A stretch of 64,000 bases of DNA from Phycisphaerales bacterium. GTDB taxonomy: Bacteria; Planctomycetota; Phycisphaerae; Phycisphaerales; UBA1924. The translations under genes were made by a program, and so were the position numbers. Below, in pieces: positions 1 through 7,945 of this stretch. How positions within the stretch are numbered: position 1 is the first letter of the stretch; each line of letters begins with the position of its first letter. The stretch lies in assembly GCA_029260475.1 (NCBI GenBank), contig JAJDDE010000146.1:1-64000 (forward strand). Reading direction: 5' to 3'. The notes under the pieces are model-generated. The model was not told where the DNA came from, searched no databases, and was given only the letters and a program-made list of their open reading frames with translations.

Positions 1-2
1 CC

Positions 3-119
3 GAGGGGCTCAACGACACGAAGAACGCGGGGGGCGATTGCTGCTGCTGCGGCGCCTCGGAGATCGGCAACGCCCGGTACGTGAACGCCAACGTGCTCGC
101 CTACGCGCTCACGCGCTGA
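3..119 (+). CDS. C-terminal fragment of an unknown protein (cut by window start)
   Basis: Frame 3 is open from the window edge to a TGA and encodes about 38 residues, including a four-cysteine run (GGDCCCCGASEIGN) and ending AYALTR. The frame stops 17 nt before the convergent stop of the neighbouring sulfotransferase, which is normal gene spacing, and its third codon positions are GC-rich. The ORF track lists frame 2 here, which looks like a shadow. The family cannot be told from so short a tail. Confidence 0.45.
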   Translation, partial: EGLNDTKNAGGDCCCCGASEIGNARYVNANVLAYALTR

Positions 120-136
120 AACCCGATCCGCAGCCG

Positions 137-946
137 TCAGCCCTCGGCGTACCCGAAGTACCCCGCGTATTCACGCATCCGGTCGAAGACCTCTTGGCAC
201 GCCTCTGTGGCCTGCGTGTCGTCGATAGAGCGCCAACGATCGGTGCGCTTGGCGGTCAGCGAGCCGGCGTGGATCGCCGCCTCGTCCCGGCGCTGCGGGT
301 TCGCCTGGTTGAAGCGCCCGGCGCTGCCGGGGGCTTGCAAAGGCGAATCCACGTGCGCGCGCACCTCGTCGAACGCGCTCGGATCGGTACACAGTCGCTC
401 GTAGGTGATGCGGAGGCTGGGGAGCACCTCTGCCATGGTGCGCTGATGCTCGAACTCCGGGAGCAGCAACTCGGCGGCCCGCTCGGGGGTGAGCGTCTCG
501 CCGGAGAGGCGGCCGACACCCTTGCGCCTGCGATCGAGCATGGACAGGTAGATGTCGCGCGGGTCGCGCCCGAGGACGATGACGCGCATGTCCGGGAAGG
601 CCCTGGCGTACCGCCCCCAGCCCTCGTGGGCGATCTCCTTGACGCCCAGCTGCTCGACGCGATCCGAGAGCGGGATGATCAGCTCGTCGCGGAACGCCTT
701 GACGAAGTGCGCGGGGTTGTGGCGCGCGAGGCGCCGGTTGAGCCAGCGCGACCAGCGGAGCTTGAAATCGCCCGGCCGTCCGCCCAGGGGGCGCAGCGTC
801 TCGATGTCGTCGGGGTGCAGCTCGTAGCGCCCGCGCGCGATGCCCGGCTCGCGGAAGATGAAGCTCTTCGGCGGGTCGGTCAGCAGCTCGCTCAGGATCG
901 TGGACCCCGAGCGACGCAGGGCCGCGATGTAGACGAACGGGCGCAC
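137..946 (-). CDS. Sulfotransferase family protein
   Basis: A PAPS-dependent sulfotransferase of 269 residues. The N-terminus carries the 5'-phosphosulfate-binding loop (RRSGSTIL, about residues 11-18), and the middle carries a 3'-phosphate-binding motif (GRDPRDIYLS) after a hydrophobic strand. The start is GTG. It lies 13 nt downstream of citrate synthase on the same strand and is probably co-transcribed. Such enzymes are abundant in planctomycetes and would move a sulfuryl group from PAPS to a carbohydrate, lipid or protein; the acceptor cannot be inferred. A second sulfotransferase sits behind atpD at about 15 kb. Confidence 0.82.
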   Translation of the reverse strand: MRPFVYIAALRRSGSTILSELLTDPPKSFIFREPGIARGRYELHPDDIETLRPLGGRPGDFKLRWSRWLNRRLARHNPAHFVKAFRDELIIPLSDRVEQLGVKEIAHEGWGRYARAFPDMRVIVLGRDPRDIYLSMLDRRRKGVGRLSGETLTPERAAELLLPEFEHQRTMAEVLPSLRITYERLCTDPSAFDEVRAHVDSPLQAPGSAGRFNQANPQRRDEAAIHAGSLTAKRTDRWRSIDDTQATEACQEVFDRMREYAGYFGYAEG

Positions 947-959
947 CCGCGTGGTCTTC

Positions 960-2096
960 TTACCGCTCGCTCATGGGCGTGTAGGGCGCGTCGTGCGGGC
1001 CCACGTACTGCGCCTTGGGGCGGAAGAGTCGGTTGTCGGAGAGCTGTTCGATGATGTGACCGCTCCAGCCCGCGATGCGCGACAGGGCGAACATGGGCGT
1101 GAAGAGGTCGAGCTCAAGGCCGATGCAGTGGTACGTGGTCGCGGAGTAGAAATCGACGTTGGGGTAGATGCCCTTGGAGGCGACCTCGCGCTCCATGATC
1201 TCCTCGATCTTGTGGCTCTTGGCGTAGAGGTCGGCCTTGCCCGTGTCCTCGGCGAGCTGCTTGGCGAGCTTCTGGAGGTCGGTGGCGCGGGGGTCCTTGG
1301 CCTTGTACACGCGGTGCCCGAAGCCCATGATGCGGTCCTTCTTGGCGAGCTTCTGCGTGACGTAGTTCTCGACGTCCGCGACCGAATCGATCTCGTTGAG
1401 CATCTTCATGACGCCCTCGTTCGCGCCGCCGTGCAGAGGGCCACGGAGGGAGCCGACGGCGCCGGTGATCGCGGAGTAGACGTCTGAGAGGGTCGAGATG
1501 ATCACGCGGGCGGCGAACGTGGAGTTGTTCAGCCCGTGGTCGGCGTGTGTGATCATGCAGAGGTCAAAGGCCTTGGCCATCGCGGGCGTGGGCTTCTCAC
1601 CGTTGAGCATGTAGAGGAAGTTCTCGCTGAACGTGAGCGACTTGTCGGGGTGGACGAGCTCGAGGCCGCGCCGGTAGCGATCGAAGTAGGCGACGATCGT
1701 CGGGGCGTAGCCGAGGATGTTCAGGGCCTTGGCGCGGGCGGACTCCACGTCGTTGTCGTTGGGCGACGGGTCGTGCATCGCGAGGGCCGAGACCATGGTG
1801 CGGATGACGTGCATCGGCTCGGCGGTCTTGGGCAGCGAGCAGATGCGCTGCTCCATGCCAGAGGGCAACTCGTACCGCTTCTGCAGCTCCTCCTCGAAGT
1901 GCGCGAGCTCGCTCTTGCTCGGCAGGCGCTTGTTCCACAGGAGGAAGACGGTCTCCTCGAAGGTGGAGTGCTTGGCGAGGTCGCCGATGGAGATGCCGAC
2001 GTACTCCAAGACGCCCTGCTCGCCGTCGATGTAGCTCATTTCGGTCTCGCTGGCGACGATGCCTTCGAGGCCCTTTGCGAACGTGGCGGTGGTCAT
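960..2096 (-). CDS. gltA: Citrate synthase
   Basis: Condenses acetyl-CoA and oxaloacetate to citrate, the entry to the TCA cycle. The 378-residue length fits the shorter citrate synthases of Gram-positives and archaea. The active-site motifs are present: HADHGLNNSTFAARV from about residue 184, containing the catalytic His, and GFGHRVYKAKDPRA with the second His and an Arg. The ORF track extends to 2198, but the ATG at 2096 (MTTATFAKGLEG) is preceded by AGGAG at about 9 nt and matches where the family begins. It is divergent from guanine deaminase; a sulfotransferase follows 13 nt behind. Aconitase is encoded at 18-21 kb. Confidence 0.95.
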   Translation of the reverse strand: MTTATFAKGLEGIVASETEMSYIDGEQGVLEYVGISIGDLAKHSTFEETVFLLWNKRLPSKSELAHFEEELQKRYELPSGMEQRICSLPKTAEPMHVIRTMVSALAMHDPSPNDNDVESARAKALNILGYAPTIVAYFDRYRRGLELVHPDKSLTFSENFLYMLNGEKPTPAMAKAFDLCMITHADHGLNNSTFAARVIISTLSDVYSAITGAVGSLRGPLHGGANEGVMKMLNEIDSVADVENYVTQKLAKKDRIMGFGHRVYKAKDPRATDLQKLAKQLAEDTGKADLYAKSHKIEEIMEREVASKGIYPNVDFYSATTYHCIGLELDLFTPMFALSRIAGWSGHIIEQLSDNRLFRPKAQYVGPHDAPYTPMSER

Positions 2097-2147
2097 GGGG
2101 GCCGGCTCCTGCGGGTGCGATGCGGTGGTGAGTCGAGATCGGGCGGG

Positions 2148-2176
2148 TTGTGCCCGGGGTGAGTCGCCACTATATG
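2148..2176 (+). promoter_or_regulatory. Candidate sigma-70 promoter for guanine deaminase
   Basis: TTGTGC, 17 nt, TATATG, ending about 54 nt upstream of the guaD ATG, in the 134-nt divergent gap with gltA. Only hexamer match and position support it. Confidence 0.4.
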
Positions 2177-2230
2177 CGTGGTCGGGGGGCATCACCAAAC
2201 CTCTCTCCCACCTCCCCCGAGACGACCCTC

Positions 2231-3499
2231 ATGCCCCTTCAAGACCTGCTCATCGCCGGCGACCTGCTCCACAACCCCGATCTGCCCCCCGAGCGGGGCT
2301 GGCTGCGTATCGCGGGCGGCACCATCACCGAGCGGGGCTTCGGCGAAGCCCCGAGTGTGAATGAACCCACGGCGCTGGGCGGACGCGGGCGTCTGGTCTC
2401 GCCGGCCTTCGTAGACGCCCACATCCACCTGCCGCAGGTGGACAGCGTGGGCTGCGAGGGGATGCAGTTGCTGGAGTGGCTGGATCGCGTGATCTTCCCC
2501 GCGGAGGCGTGGTGGGGGCGTGGTCAGCACCTCGCGATGACGCGCACGTCAGCGAGACGGATGATCGAGCAGGGCACCGCCGGTTTCGCGGGGTACCTGA
2601 CCTCACACGCGGAGACCTCCGGTGCCGCGCTGCGCTGGCTGGCCTCGAACACCCCGCTGCGATTCGTCGCGGGTCGGGTCGCGATGGACCGCAACGCCTC
2701 GGACGAGCTGATCGCCGAGGACATCGGGCGCATGACGATGAGCCCCACGCCCTCGCCGCTGCTCGCGGCCCTCGAAGACGAGCTGCGCCATCGTGTGAGC
2801 GCCAACCCGCGGTTTGCGGTCTCCTGCACGGAAGAGCTGCTCGCGGAGATCGGCTGGAAGATGCGCGACGACCCGCGCCTCTTCATGCAGACCCACCTCG
2901 CCGAGTCACCCGACGAGCTGCGCACGATCGCGGCGCTCTTCCCGGACGAGCCGGACTACACGAGCGTCTACGAGAAGGCGGGGCTGCTGGGCGAGCGCTC
3001 GATCTTCGCCCACTGCTGCCACCTCTCGGAGCGTGAGTGGGGGGCGATCGCCGACTCGAAGAGCGTGATCGCCCACTGCCCGACCGCGAACATCTTCCTC
3101 GAGGCGGGGCTGTTCGATCTGGAGACGGCAACCGAGCGGGGCTGCCGCGTGGCGCTGGGCAGCGACGTGGCGGCGGGGGCCGATGTCGCGATGCCGCGCG
3201 TGGCGCGGGCGATGATCGAGACGGTGAAGGTCCGCCGGATGACGGGCGTCGCGCCACACGCCCGGGTGCCGACGCCCCAACAGGCCTGGGCGATGATGAC
3301 GCGGGGCGGGGCACTGGCGCTCGATTGGCAGGACATGGGCACGCTGGATGTCGGCGGAGCGGCGACCATGCTCGTGATCGACGTCCCCGACGCGTGGCGC
3401 GACGAGCACGTGCTGGGGCGTCTGCTCTACAACTGGGACCACCGGTTGATCGAACACCGCGTTTTCGACGGCGTGCGCACCGACCCGGGTACGATCTGA
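2231..3499 (+). CDS. guaD: Guanine deaminase / amidohydrolase family protein
   Basis: A metal-dependent amidohydrolase of 422 residues, most like guanine deaminase (guanine to xanthine plus ammonia, purine salvage). Near the N-terminus FVDAHIHLPQVDSVG gives the HxH metal ligands and the guanine-deaminase-type LPQ extension. Later come QTHLAES and HCCHLS with further His residues, and LGSDVAAG with the catalytic metal-binding Asp. The TRGGALALDW region and final beta segment match the family C-terminus. The ATG at 2231 (MPLQDLLIAG) is chosen over the track start at 2150, because the upstream residues are of low quality and overlap the promoter region. The rhomboid gene begins 4 nt after the stop. 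Confidence 0.85.
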   Translation: MPLQDLLIAGDLLHNPDLPPERGWLRIAGGTITERGFGEAPSVNEPTALGGRGRLVSPAFVDAHIHLPQVDSVGCEGMQLLEWLDRVIFPAEAWWGRGQHLAMTRTSARRMIEQGTAGFAGYLTSHAETSGAALRWLASNTPLRFVAGRVAMDRNASDELIAEDIGRMTMSPTPSPLLAALEDELRHRVSANPRFAVSCTEELLAEIGWKMRDDPRLFMQTHLAESPDELRTIAALFPDEPDYTSVYEKAGLLGERSIFAHCCHLSEREWGAIADSKSVIAHCPTANIFLEAGLFDLETATERGCRVALGSDVAAGADVAMPRVARAMIETVKVRRMTGVAPHARVPTPQQAWAMMTRGGALALDWQDMGTLDVGGAATMLVIDVPDAWRDEHVLGRLLYNWDHRLIEHRVFDGVRTDPGTI

Positions 3500-3503
3500 C
3501 GCG

Positions 3504-4754
3504 ATGCTGATCCCGCTGGGCACCGATGTACGCCTGAGAAGGCCGACGCTCGTCACGTATGTGCTGATGGCGCTGTGCGTATTTGTGTTCGTCGGGCAGA
3601 AGGTCTCCGACAACCGCACGCCCTCGAACGAGCCGCCGCGGTACTACCAGTTCATGCTCTTCTCGTTCGACGACAACCCCGACCGCGTGATGGGTGAGTT
3701 CGAGCAGCAGGTGCCGGGCGAGCGTGGGGTGATCCACCTGAACCCGGGGCGCTGGTACCAGTACGTGACCTACCAGTTCCTGCACGGGAGCTGGATGCAC
3801 CTGCTGGGGAACATGGTCTTCTTGCTGGTCTTCGGCCCTCCGGTGGAAGACCGCTTCCGCCGGTTCGGGTTCCTCGGCTTCTACCTGTTCGGCGGCATCC
3901 TCGCGGGCGTCGCGCACGGCGTGCTCGAAACGCACACCGAGTCGGTCGGGGGCGTGATCTACAGGTCCGTTGCGCCCGTGCTCGGCGCCTCGGGATCGAT
4001 CGCCGCGGTCTCTGGCGCGTACCTCGTGCTCTTCCCATTCGCGCACGTGCGTTTGATCTCGCTCTTCGGGATGTTTGCGCTCCCGGGCTGGATGTTCGTG
4101 TGCTTGAGCATCTTTTTCGACCTCGTCTTTCTGGCGTCGGGTGATCGGGGCGTGGCGCACTTTGCGCACCTCGGTGGGTACGGCGCTGGCGCTGGGGTCG
4201 CGATGCTTCTGCTGTGGCGCAAGGTGCTGCCTCGCGAGACATACGATCTCTTCTCGATGGCCAAGCAGGCCCACCGCCGGCGCACATACCGTGCGCTGGT
4301 CGCGAAGGGTCCGAGCAGCTCGCCCTTCATCAAGGACGCCGCGATCCCGAGAAAACTGGCCTTAAAAGACCACCACCCCGACCCGCACAGCGAGGAGCGG
4401 AGGGCGATCGCGAGCCTCGCCCCCGCCGAGCCGAAGGCCGCGACCGACCGTTACCTCGAACTCTCGGGCACCGACGAGCACTGCACGCTCGCGAGAGACG
4501 CCCAGCTCGTGGTCGCGAACACGCTCTTCGAGCGGGGCGATCATGAGAACGCGGTGGAGGCGTACGAGCGCTTCCTCAAGCGCTACCCGGACGACCGCGA
4601 GACCGACCAGACGCGACTGCTCGTCGCGATGGTGTGCGCGCGCCACCTGAACGACCCGGTCTGCGCCACCAGGCACCTCGACACGCTGGACGAGGCGGGG
4701 CTGCCCGAGGGCCTGAGAGAACTCGCGCAGACGATCCGCGAGGAACTGTCGTGA
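3504..4754 (+). CDS. Rhomboid family intramembrane serine protease with C-terminal repeat region
   Basis: A membrane protease of 416 residues. About residues 1-250 form the rhomboid core: a first span after LRRPTLVTYVL, a long loop, YQFLHGSWMHLLGNM with the conserved His/Asn cluster, GASGSIAAVSGAYL with the catalytic GxSG serine, and HLGGYGAGAG with the catalytic His. The remaining ~150 residues are soluble, with TPR-like helices (AVEAYERFLKRYPDDRETDQTRLLVA) that may bind partners. Rhomboids cleave transmembrane helices of client proteins; no client is evident. It starts 4 nt after guaD and overlaps trpF by 4 nt, so the three are probably one transcript. Confidence 0.9.
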   Translation: MLIPLGTDVRLRRPTLVTYVLMALCVFVFVGQKVSDNRTPSNEPPRYYQFMLFSFDDNPDRVMGEFEQQVPGERGVIHLNPGRWYQYVTYQFLHGSWMHLLGNMVFLLVFGPPVEDRFRRFGFLGFYLFGGILAGVAHGVLETHTESVGGVIYRSVAPVLGASGSIAAVSGAYLVLFPFAHVRLISLFGMFALPGWMFVCLSIFFDLVFLASGDRGVAHFAHLGGYGAGAGVAMLLLWRKVLPRETYDLFSMAKQAHRRRTYRALVAKGPSSSPFIKDAAIPRKLALKDHHPDPHSEERRAIASLAPAEPKAATDRYLELSGTDEHCTLARDAQLVVANTLFERGDHENAVEAYERFLKRYPDDRETDQTRLLVAMVCARHLNDPVCATRHLDTLDEAGLPEGLRELAQTIREELS

Positions 4755-5410
4755 GCGTGTTCGGACGCACCCGCGTGAAGATCTGTGGCGTGCGCGATGT
4801 CGAAACGGCGCTCGTCTGTGCGCACGCGGGTGCGGATGCGATGGGTGTCGTGCTCGCGCCGGGCTCGCCCCGGACCGTTTCGATCGAGCAGTCACGGGCG
4901 ATCTGCGAAGCGCTCCCTCCCTTCGTCGCGAGCGTCGGGCTCTTCGTCGATGCGCCGATGGATGACATCGTGCGCGCGCACGAGGCGTGCGGCTTCGGCG
5001 TGGTGCAGTTGCACGGGGCCGAGTCACCCGGCGAGTGCCGGGCGGTCGCGGAGCGGACTGGTGCCCTCGTTATGCACGCGATCCGGTTCGACAGCGCGAC
5101 GATCGGCGCGAGCCTGGAGGCCTACGCGGGTGTGTGCGACGCGCTGCTGGTGGACGGCTCTTCGGGGGGGCAGGGCGAGGCGTTCGAGTGGCAAGCGATG
5201 CGGGCGCACATGGATGGGCCTGTGCCGATCGTCCTCGCGGGCGGGTTGGACCCGCAGAACGTGGGCGAAGCGATCGGCGTTTTGAGGCCTTACGGGGTGG
5301 ATGTGTCGTCGGGCGTCGAATCCTCGCGCGGCGTGAAGGACCATGCCCTGATCAGGTCATTCATCACCGAAGCACGACGTTCTGATTGGAACCGCCCGGA
5401 GTCGGGGTAA
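4751..5410 (+). CDS. trpF: Phosphoribosylanthranilate isomerase
   Basis: TrpF isomerises N-(5-phosphoribosyl)anthranilate to CdRP in tryptophan synthesis. The 219-residue TIM barrel opens with RVKICGVRDVE, which carries the catalytic Cys. The catalytic Asp lies in LLVDGSSGGQGEAFEW, and the phosphate-binding loop in VLAGGLDPQNV, followed by GVDVSSGVESSRGVKD. The start is a GTG overlapping the rhomboid stop (GTGA), in frame with the track ORF that starts further upstream. A trpG/pabA-type gene lies at 6.1-6.8 kb on the other strand, so the trp genes are close but not one operon. Confidence 0.95.
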   Translation: MSVFGRTRVKICGVRDVETALVCAHAGADAMGVVLAPGSPRTVSIEQSRAICEALPPFVASVGLFVDAPMDDIVRAHEACGFGVVQLHGAESPGECRAVAERTGALVMHAIRFDSATIGASLEAYAGVCDALLVDGSSGGQGEAFEWQAMRAHMDGPVPIVLAGGLDPQNVGEAIGVLRPYGVDVSSGVESSRGVKDHALIRSFITEARRSDWNRPESG

Positions 5411-5502
5411 AATTCAATCGCTCACCGGCGTGATTGCCCGAATAAGGGCCTCATAACCGCCGATTGTCCTCGCAGAGACCCCTCACTCGAAAGAGGTGCG
5501 AT

Positions 5503-5715
5503 ATGGACGCGAGCACGAAGTCAGACAACCAAGCGACCATGCGTCAAGAGCGTGTGCAAAGGCCCGAGGTGCGTGTGATGACGCTGCCGCACGGCGCGTT
5601 GCCGATGTCGATGTCGGTGCCGAGCAGCGCGACGACTCACGCGGCACGCGTGGAGATGCACGCGGTCCCCGCGCAGCGTGATGAGCGGGGCCAGGTCTCG
5701 GAGCCCATGTGCTGA
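5503..5715 (+). CDS. Small hypothetical protein
   Basis: A 70-residue ORF starting MDASTKSDNQ, with GAAAGAGG about 6 nt before the ATG and strongly GC-biased third codon positions like the neighbours. No transmembrane span or known motif is visible. It is rich in Met and Val in the middle (RVMTLPHGALPMSMSV) and ends in PMC. It begins about 90 nt after trpF, and the gap contains a small GCCC/GGGC hairpin. The family is not recognised; it could be a lineage-specific small protein. Confidence 0.5.
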   Translation: MDASTKSDNQATMRQERVQRPEVRVMTLPHGALPMSMSVPSSATTHAARVEMHAVPAQRDERGQVSEPMC

Positions 5716-5741
5716 AGAGGCGTTGAGAGCCGCGTCGCGAT

Positions 5742-6155
5742 TCAGGCCTGTGCCGGCGAAAACGACGACCCGGACTTCACGCCCCCCGCGACGAACTGAC
5801 CGACCGAGAAATCCGAGGCCTTCTGTCCGGGCGCGAGCGTGAGCACGATGGGTGTCGCGGCGTGCACGGTGATCGTGTTGTTCGTGGGGTCGGTCTCGAG
5901 GATGTGACCCTGGATGCGGCGCGGCTGCCCGTAGAGGGGCTCGATGTACCCGCCGCCCGTGTTCACGATGTCGAAGCGCTTGGCGGCGTGCATGCGGATG
6001 GTCCCGACGATGCGGTCGCCCGGGTTGGTGCCGACCTCGTTGAGCGTGCTGAGGTGCAGCTGGTATTCGGTCTGGTTCAGCGTGATGACGACGCTGTCGC
6101 TCGTTTTCTGAGCGAGGACGGCGCGCGTGCGGTGCTGTGCGGTCTGGGTGGTCAT
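5742..6155 (-). CDS. Hypothetical protein translationally coupled to trpG
   Basis: A 137-residue protein beginning MTTQTAQHRTRAVLAQ. It looks all-beta: alternating short strands, many Thr/Val/Ile, and turns such as NPGD and TGGG, with no Cys, signal peptide or membrane segment. The ATG overlaps the TGA of the trpG-like gene (ATGA), so the two are translationally coupled, which suggests a joint role or shared dosage. The track ORF extends to 6896, but that extension is only a shadow of trpG. The central phrase NVTVHAATPIVLTLAPGQ-like segment suggests a small beta barrel; no function can be assigned. Confidence 0.7.
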   Translation of the reverse strand: MTTQTAQHRTRAVLAQKTSDSVVITLNQTEYQLHLSTLNEVGTNPGDRIVGTIRMHAAKRFDIVNTGGGYIEPLYGQPRRIQGHILETDPTNNTITVHAATPIVLTLAPGQKASDFSVGQFVAGGVKSGSSFSPAQA

Positions 6156-6793
6156 GCTGTGATGGTGCCTTGGCTGGTGGGGGCTCGGAGGCCCAGGAAG
6201 TTCGCGAGCAGGGCGGGGCCCGCGTCGGTGAGGAAGCTCTCGGGGTGGAACTGCACACCCTCCAGAGGAGGGCCCGCATTGAAGGACCTGCGGAGCCCCA
6301 TGACGACCCGGCACTCCGAACCATCGTCCAGCGTATCGGTGGTCCATGCCGAGAGCGCCCACTCCGGGGCATCGGGGACGTGCTCGATAGGGATGACAAG
6401 GGAGTGGTAGCGGGTCGCGGTGAAGGGGTTGGGGAGGCCCGCGAAGAGGCCCTGGCCGTCGTGATGGATGGGGGAGGTCTTGCCGTGCACGATGCGGGCG
6501 TGGCGCTCGACGGGCATGCGGTTGAGGTCGCCGATGCACTGGTGCCCGAGGCAGACGCCCAGCACGGGGACCCTGCCCTGGAAGAGCTCGATGATCTGGC
6601 GGCTGACGCCCGACTCCTTGGGCGTGCAGGGGCCCGGGGAGACGATGACGCGCTGGGGGGCGAGGGCCCGGGCCTCGTCGGGCGTGATCTTGTCGTTGCG
6701 GACCACGCGCACATCGAGCCCGCTGTCCAGCTCGTAGAGGCGCTGGACGAGGTTCCAGGTGAAGCTGTCGTAGTTGTCGATGACGAGGATCAC
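6152..6793 (-). CDS. trpG: Anthranilate/aminodeoxychorismate synthase component II (glutamine amidotransferase)
   Basis: A class I glutamine amidotransferase of 213 residues that supplies ammonia to chorismate for anthranilate (TrpG) or aminodeoxychorismate (PabA). It shows VILVIDNYDSFTWNLV at the start, the oxyanion-hole SPGPCTPKESG, the nucleophile motif GVCLGHQ, YHSLVI, and GVQFHPES with the His-Glu of the triad. The chosen start is GTG at 6793, where family homology begins; an ATG at 6847 is possible but falls between the two repeat elements. TrpG and PabA cannot be separated by sequence alone, and no trpE or pabB lies beside it. The stop overlaps the next gene. Confidence 0.88.
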   Translation of the reverse strand: MILVIDNYDSFTWNLVQRLYELDSGLDVRVVRNDKITPDEARALAPQRVIVSPGPCTPKESGVSRQIIELFQGRVPVLGVCLGHQCIGDLNRMPVERHARIVHGKTSPIHHDGQGLFAGLPNPFTATRYHSLVIPIEHVPDAPEWALSAWTTDTLDDGSECRVVMGLRRSFNAGPPLEGVQFHPESFLTDAGPALLANFLGLRAPTSQGTITA

Positions 6794-6811
6794 GGGGACG
6801 AGTGTAGGTGA

Positions 6812-6836
6812 GGTGGGATGGCCTTCCAGGCCGTCC
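6812..6836 (+). repeat. REP-like element, copy 1
   Basis: A 25-nt element beginning GGTGGGATGG, with an internal palindrome GGCCT-TCC-AGGCC and ending GTCC. It matches 20 of 25 positions of copy 2 read from the other strand. Confidence 0.6.
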
Positions 6837-6877
6837 ACGATCGACATCACCATCCGGAGGACGGGCGGCAAGCAGGA

Positions 6878-6902
6878 GGACGGGCAGGATGCCCATCCCA
6901 CC
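6878..6902 (-). repeat. REP-like element, copy 2 (inverted)
   Basis: Read on the minus strand it begins GGTGGGATGG, has the palindrome GGGCA-TCC-TGCCC and ends GTCC. The stem bases differ from copy 1 in compensatory pairs. A short direct repeat, GGAGGACGGGC, occurs at 6856-6866 and 6876-6886. The pair lies between the DUF1444 gene and trpG. Confidence 0.6.
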
Positions 6903-6917
6903 GCCGCGTCTGTGTGA

Positions 6918-7751
6918 TCAGGCCGCGAGTCGCCAGTCGTTCTCGTCGCCCTTTTCGCCCACACGCTTGGCGGTGCCCGCGACGCCGTCGCGGCAGACCA
7001 CGAAGAGCTCGGGGGTGATGGGGTAGGGGAGTCGCTGGAAGTCTTCGCGGATCTTGTCGCAGATGCGGTCCACGAACTCCGCGGGCACGCCACTGAAGGC
7101 CAGGAGCATGTCGCGGCTGGGCGCGGCGGCGTAGAAGCTCTCGCCCAGCTCGGGCGCGAGGGTGGCGTGGAGCCCGTCGATCAGGAGGCGCGAGGCGTCG
7201 TAGCCGTCCTGGAACGTCAGGAGCATCGCCTGCCCGCCGTCTTCGGCTTCGAGGGAGCGCAGCTCGAAGTGGGGCGTCGCTTCGTCGAGGTTGGTGCGGG
7301 CAATGAGGTCCAGGTCTTCCGGGGTCACGCCCCAGCGCATCAACTGCTCCGTCGTGACGCTGACGGTCATGTTGGGCAGGTCGATGACGAAGACGATGAC
7401 GGTGTTGTTCACCCAAGGGACGTGGGCGACTTGTTCGCGGCAGAGGTGGTCGAAGATCGATTCCGGCTGGATGCGCGGCATGATCTTCGTTTTCGCAAGG
7501 TCCCACGGGAGGGCGGCGGCGGCGAAGGTGTCGTCGTCGAAGAGGTGGTCGAGGTACTGCTCGACGATCTCGAGGCCCCGATCGAAGTCGGTCTTCACGA
7601 GACGCATGAGGTTGTCGAGGTCGAGGCGACGCCCGTCCACCACGAGCTCGGTCGGGCCGGTGAGCTCCGCGTTGAGCTCGGGCTTGAGGCGGTGGAGCAG
7701 GAAGAGGACCTGCTCTGCGAAGGCTTCGGGTTGCTCGGGGAGGGGCGTCAT
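6918..7751 (-). CDS. DUF1444 (YtpQ/UPF0354-like) family protein
   Basis: A 277-residue cytoplasmic protein resembling the DUF1444 family, of unknown function. Typical features are a central VIVFVIDLPNMTVSVTTEQL segment followed by RWGVTPEDLDLIARTNL, and later MLLTFQDGYDASRLL and LPYPITPELFVVCRDG, in the order expected for the family. The ATG at 7751 follows GAGG at about 9 nt; the longer track ORF runs into the kdsA promoter region. The gene is divergent from kdsA and is followed at 124 nt by trpG, with the REP-like pair between. Confidence 0.75.
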   Translation of the reverse strand: MTPLPEQPEAFAEQVLFLLHRLKPELNAELTGPTELVVDGRRLDLDNLMRLVKTDFDRGLEIVEQYLDHLFDDDTFAAAALPWDLAKTKIMPRIQPESIFDHLCREQVAHVPWVNNTVIVFVIDLPNMTVSVTTEQLMRWGVTPEDLDLIARTNLDEATPHFELRSLEAEDGGQAMLLTFQDGYDASRLLIDGLHATLAPELGESFYAAAPSRDMLLAFSGVPAEFVDRICDKIREDFQRLPYPITPELFVVCRDGVAGTAKRVGEKGDENDWRLAA

Positions 7752-7945
7752 GATCTCGTCATCCTCGTAGTCGGTTCTGTCGTTCGCTGGCGAATGGGCC
7801 AGAGCCCGCATATCGGTCCCCGGACCTAGCGACCGAAGCGCACCTCTCGAGAAACCTCCCAATCGTTGCAGTCGGACACGCGCCGCCCGGTTCACCCGGT
7901 GCCCCGGGCGCGGCGCATCTGCTTGCGGACCAGTACAGTGCGCGC

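Noticed and set aside
38-1054. 338-codon ORF at the window start
   Set aside because: Arg/Leu-rich shadow of the sulfotransferase and the unknown gene tail.
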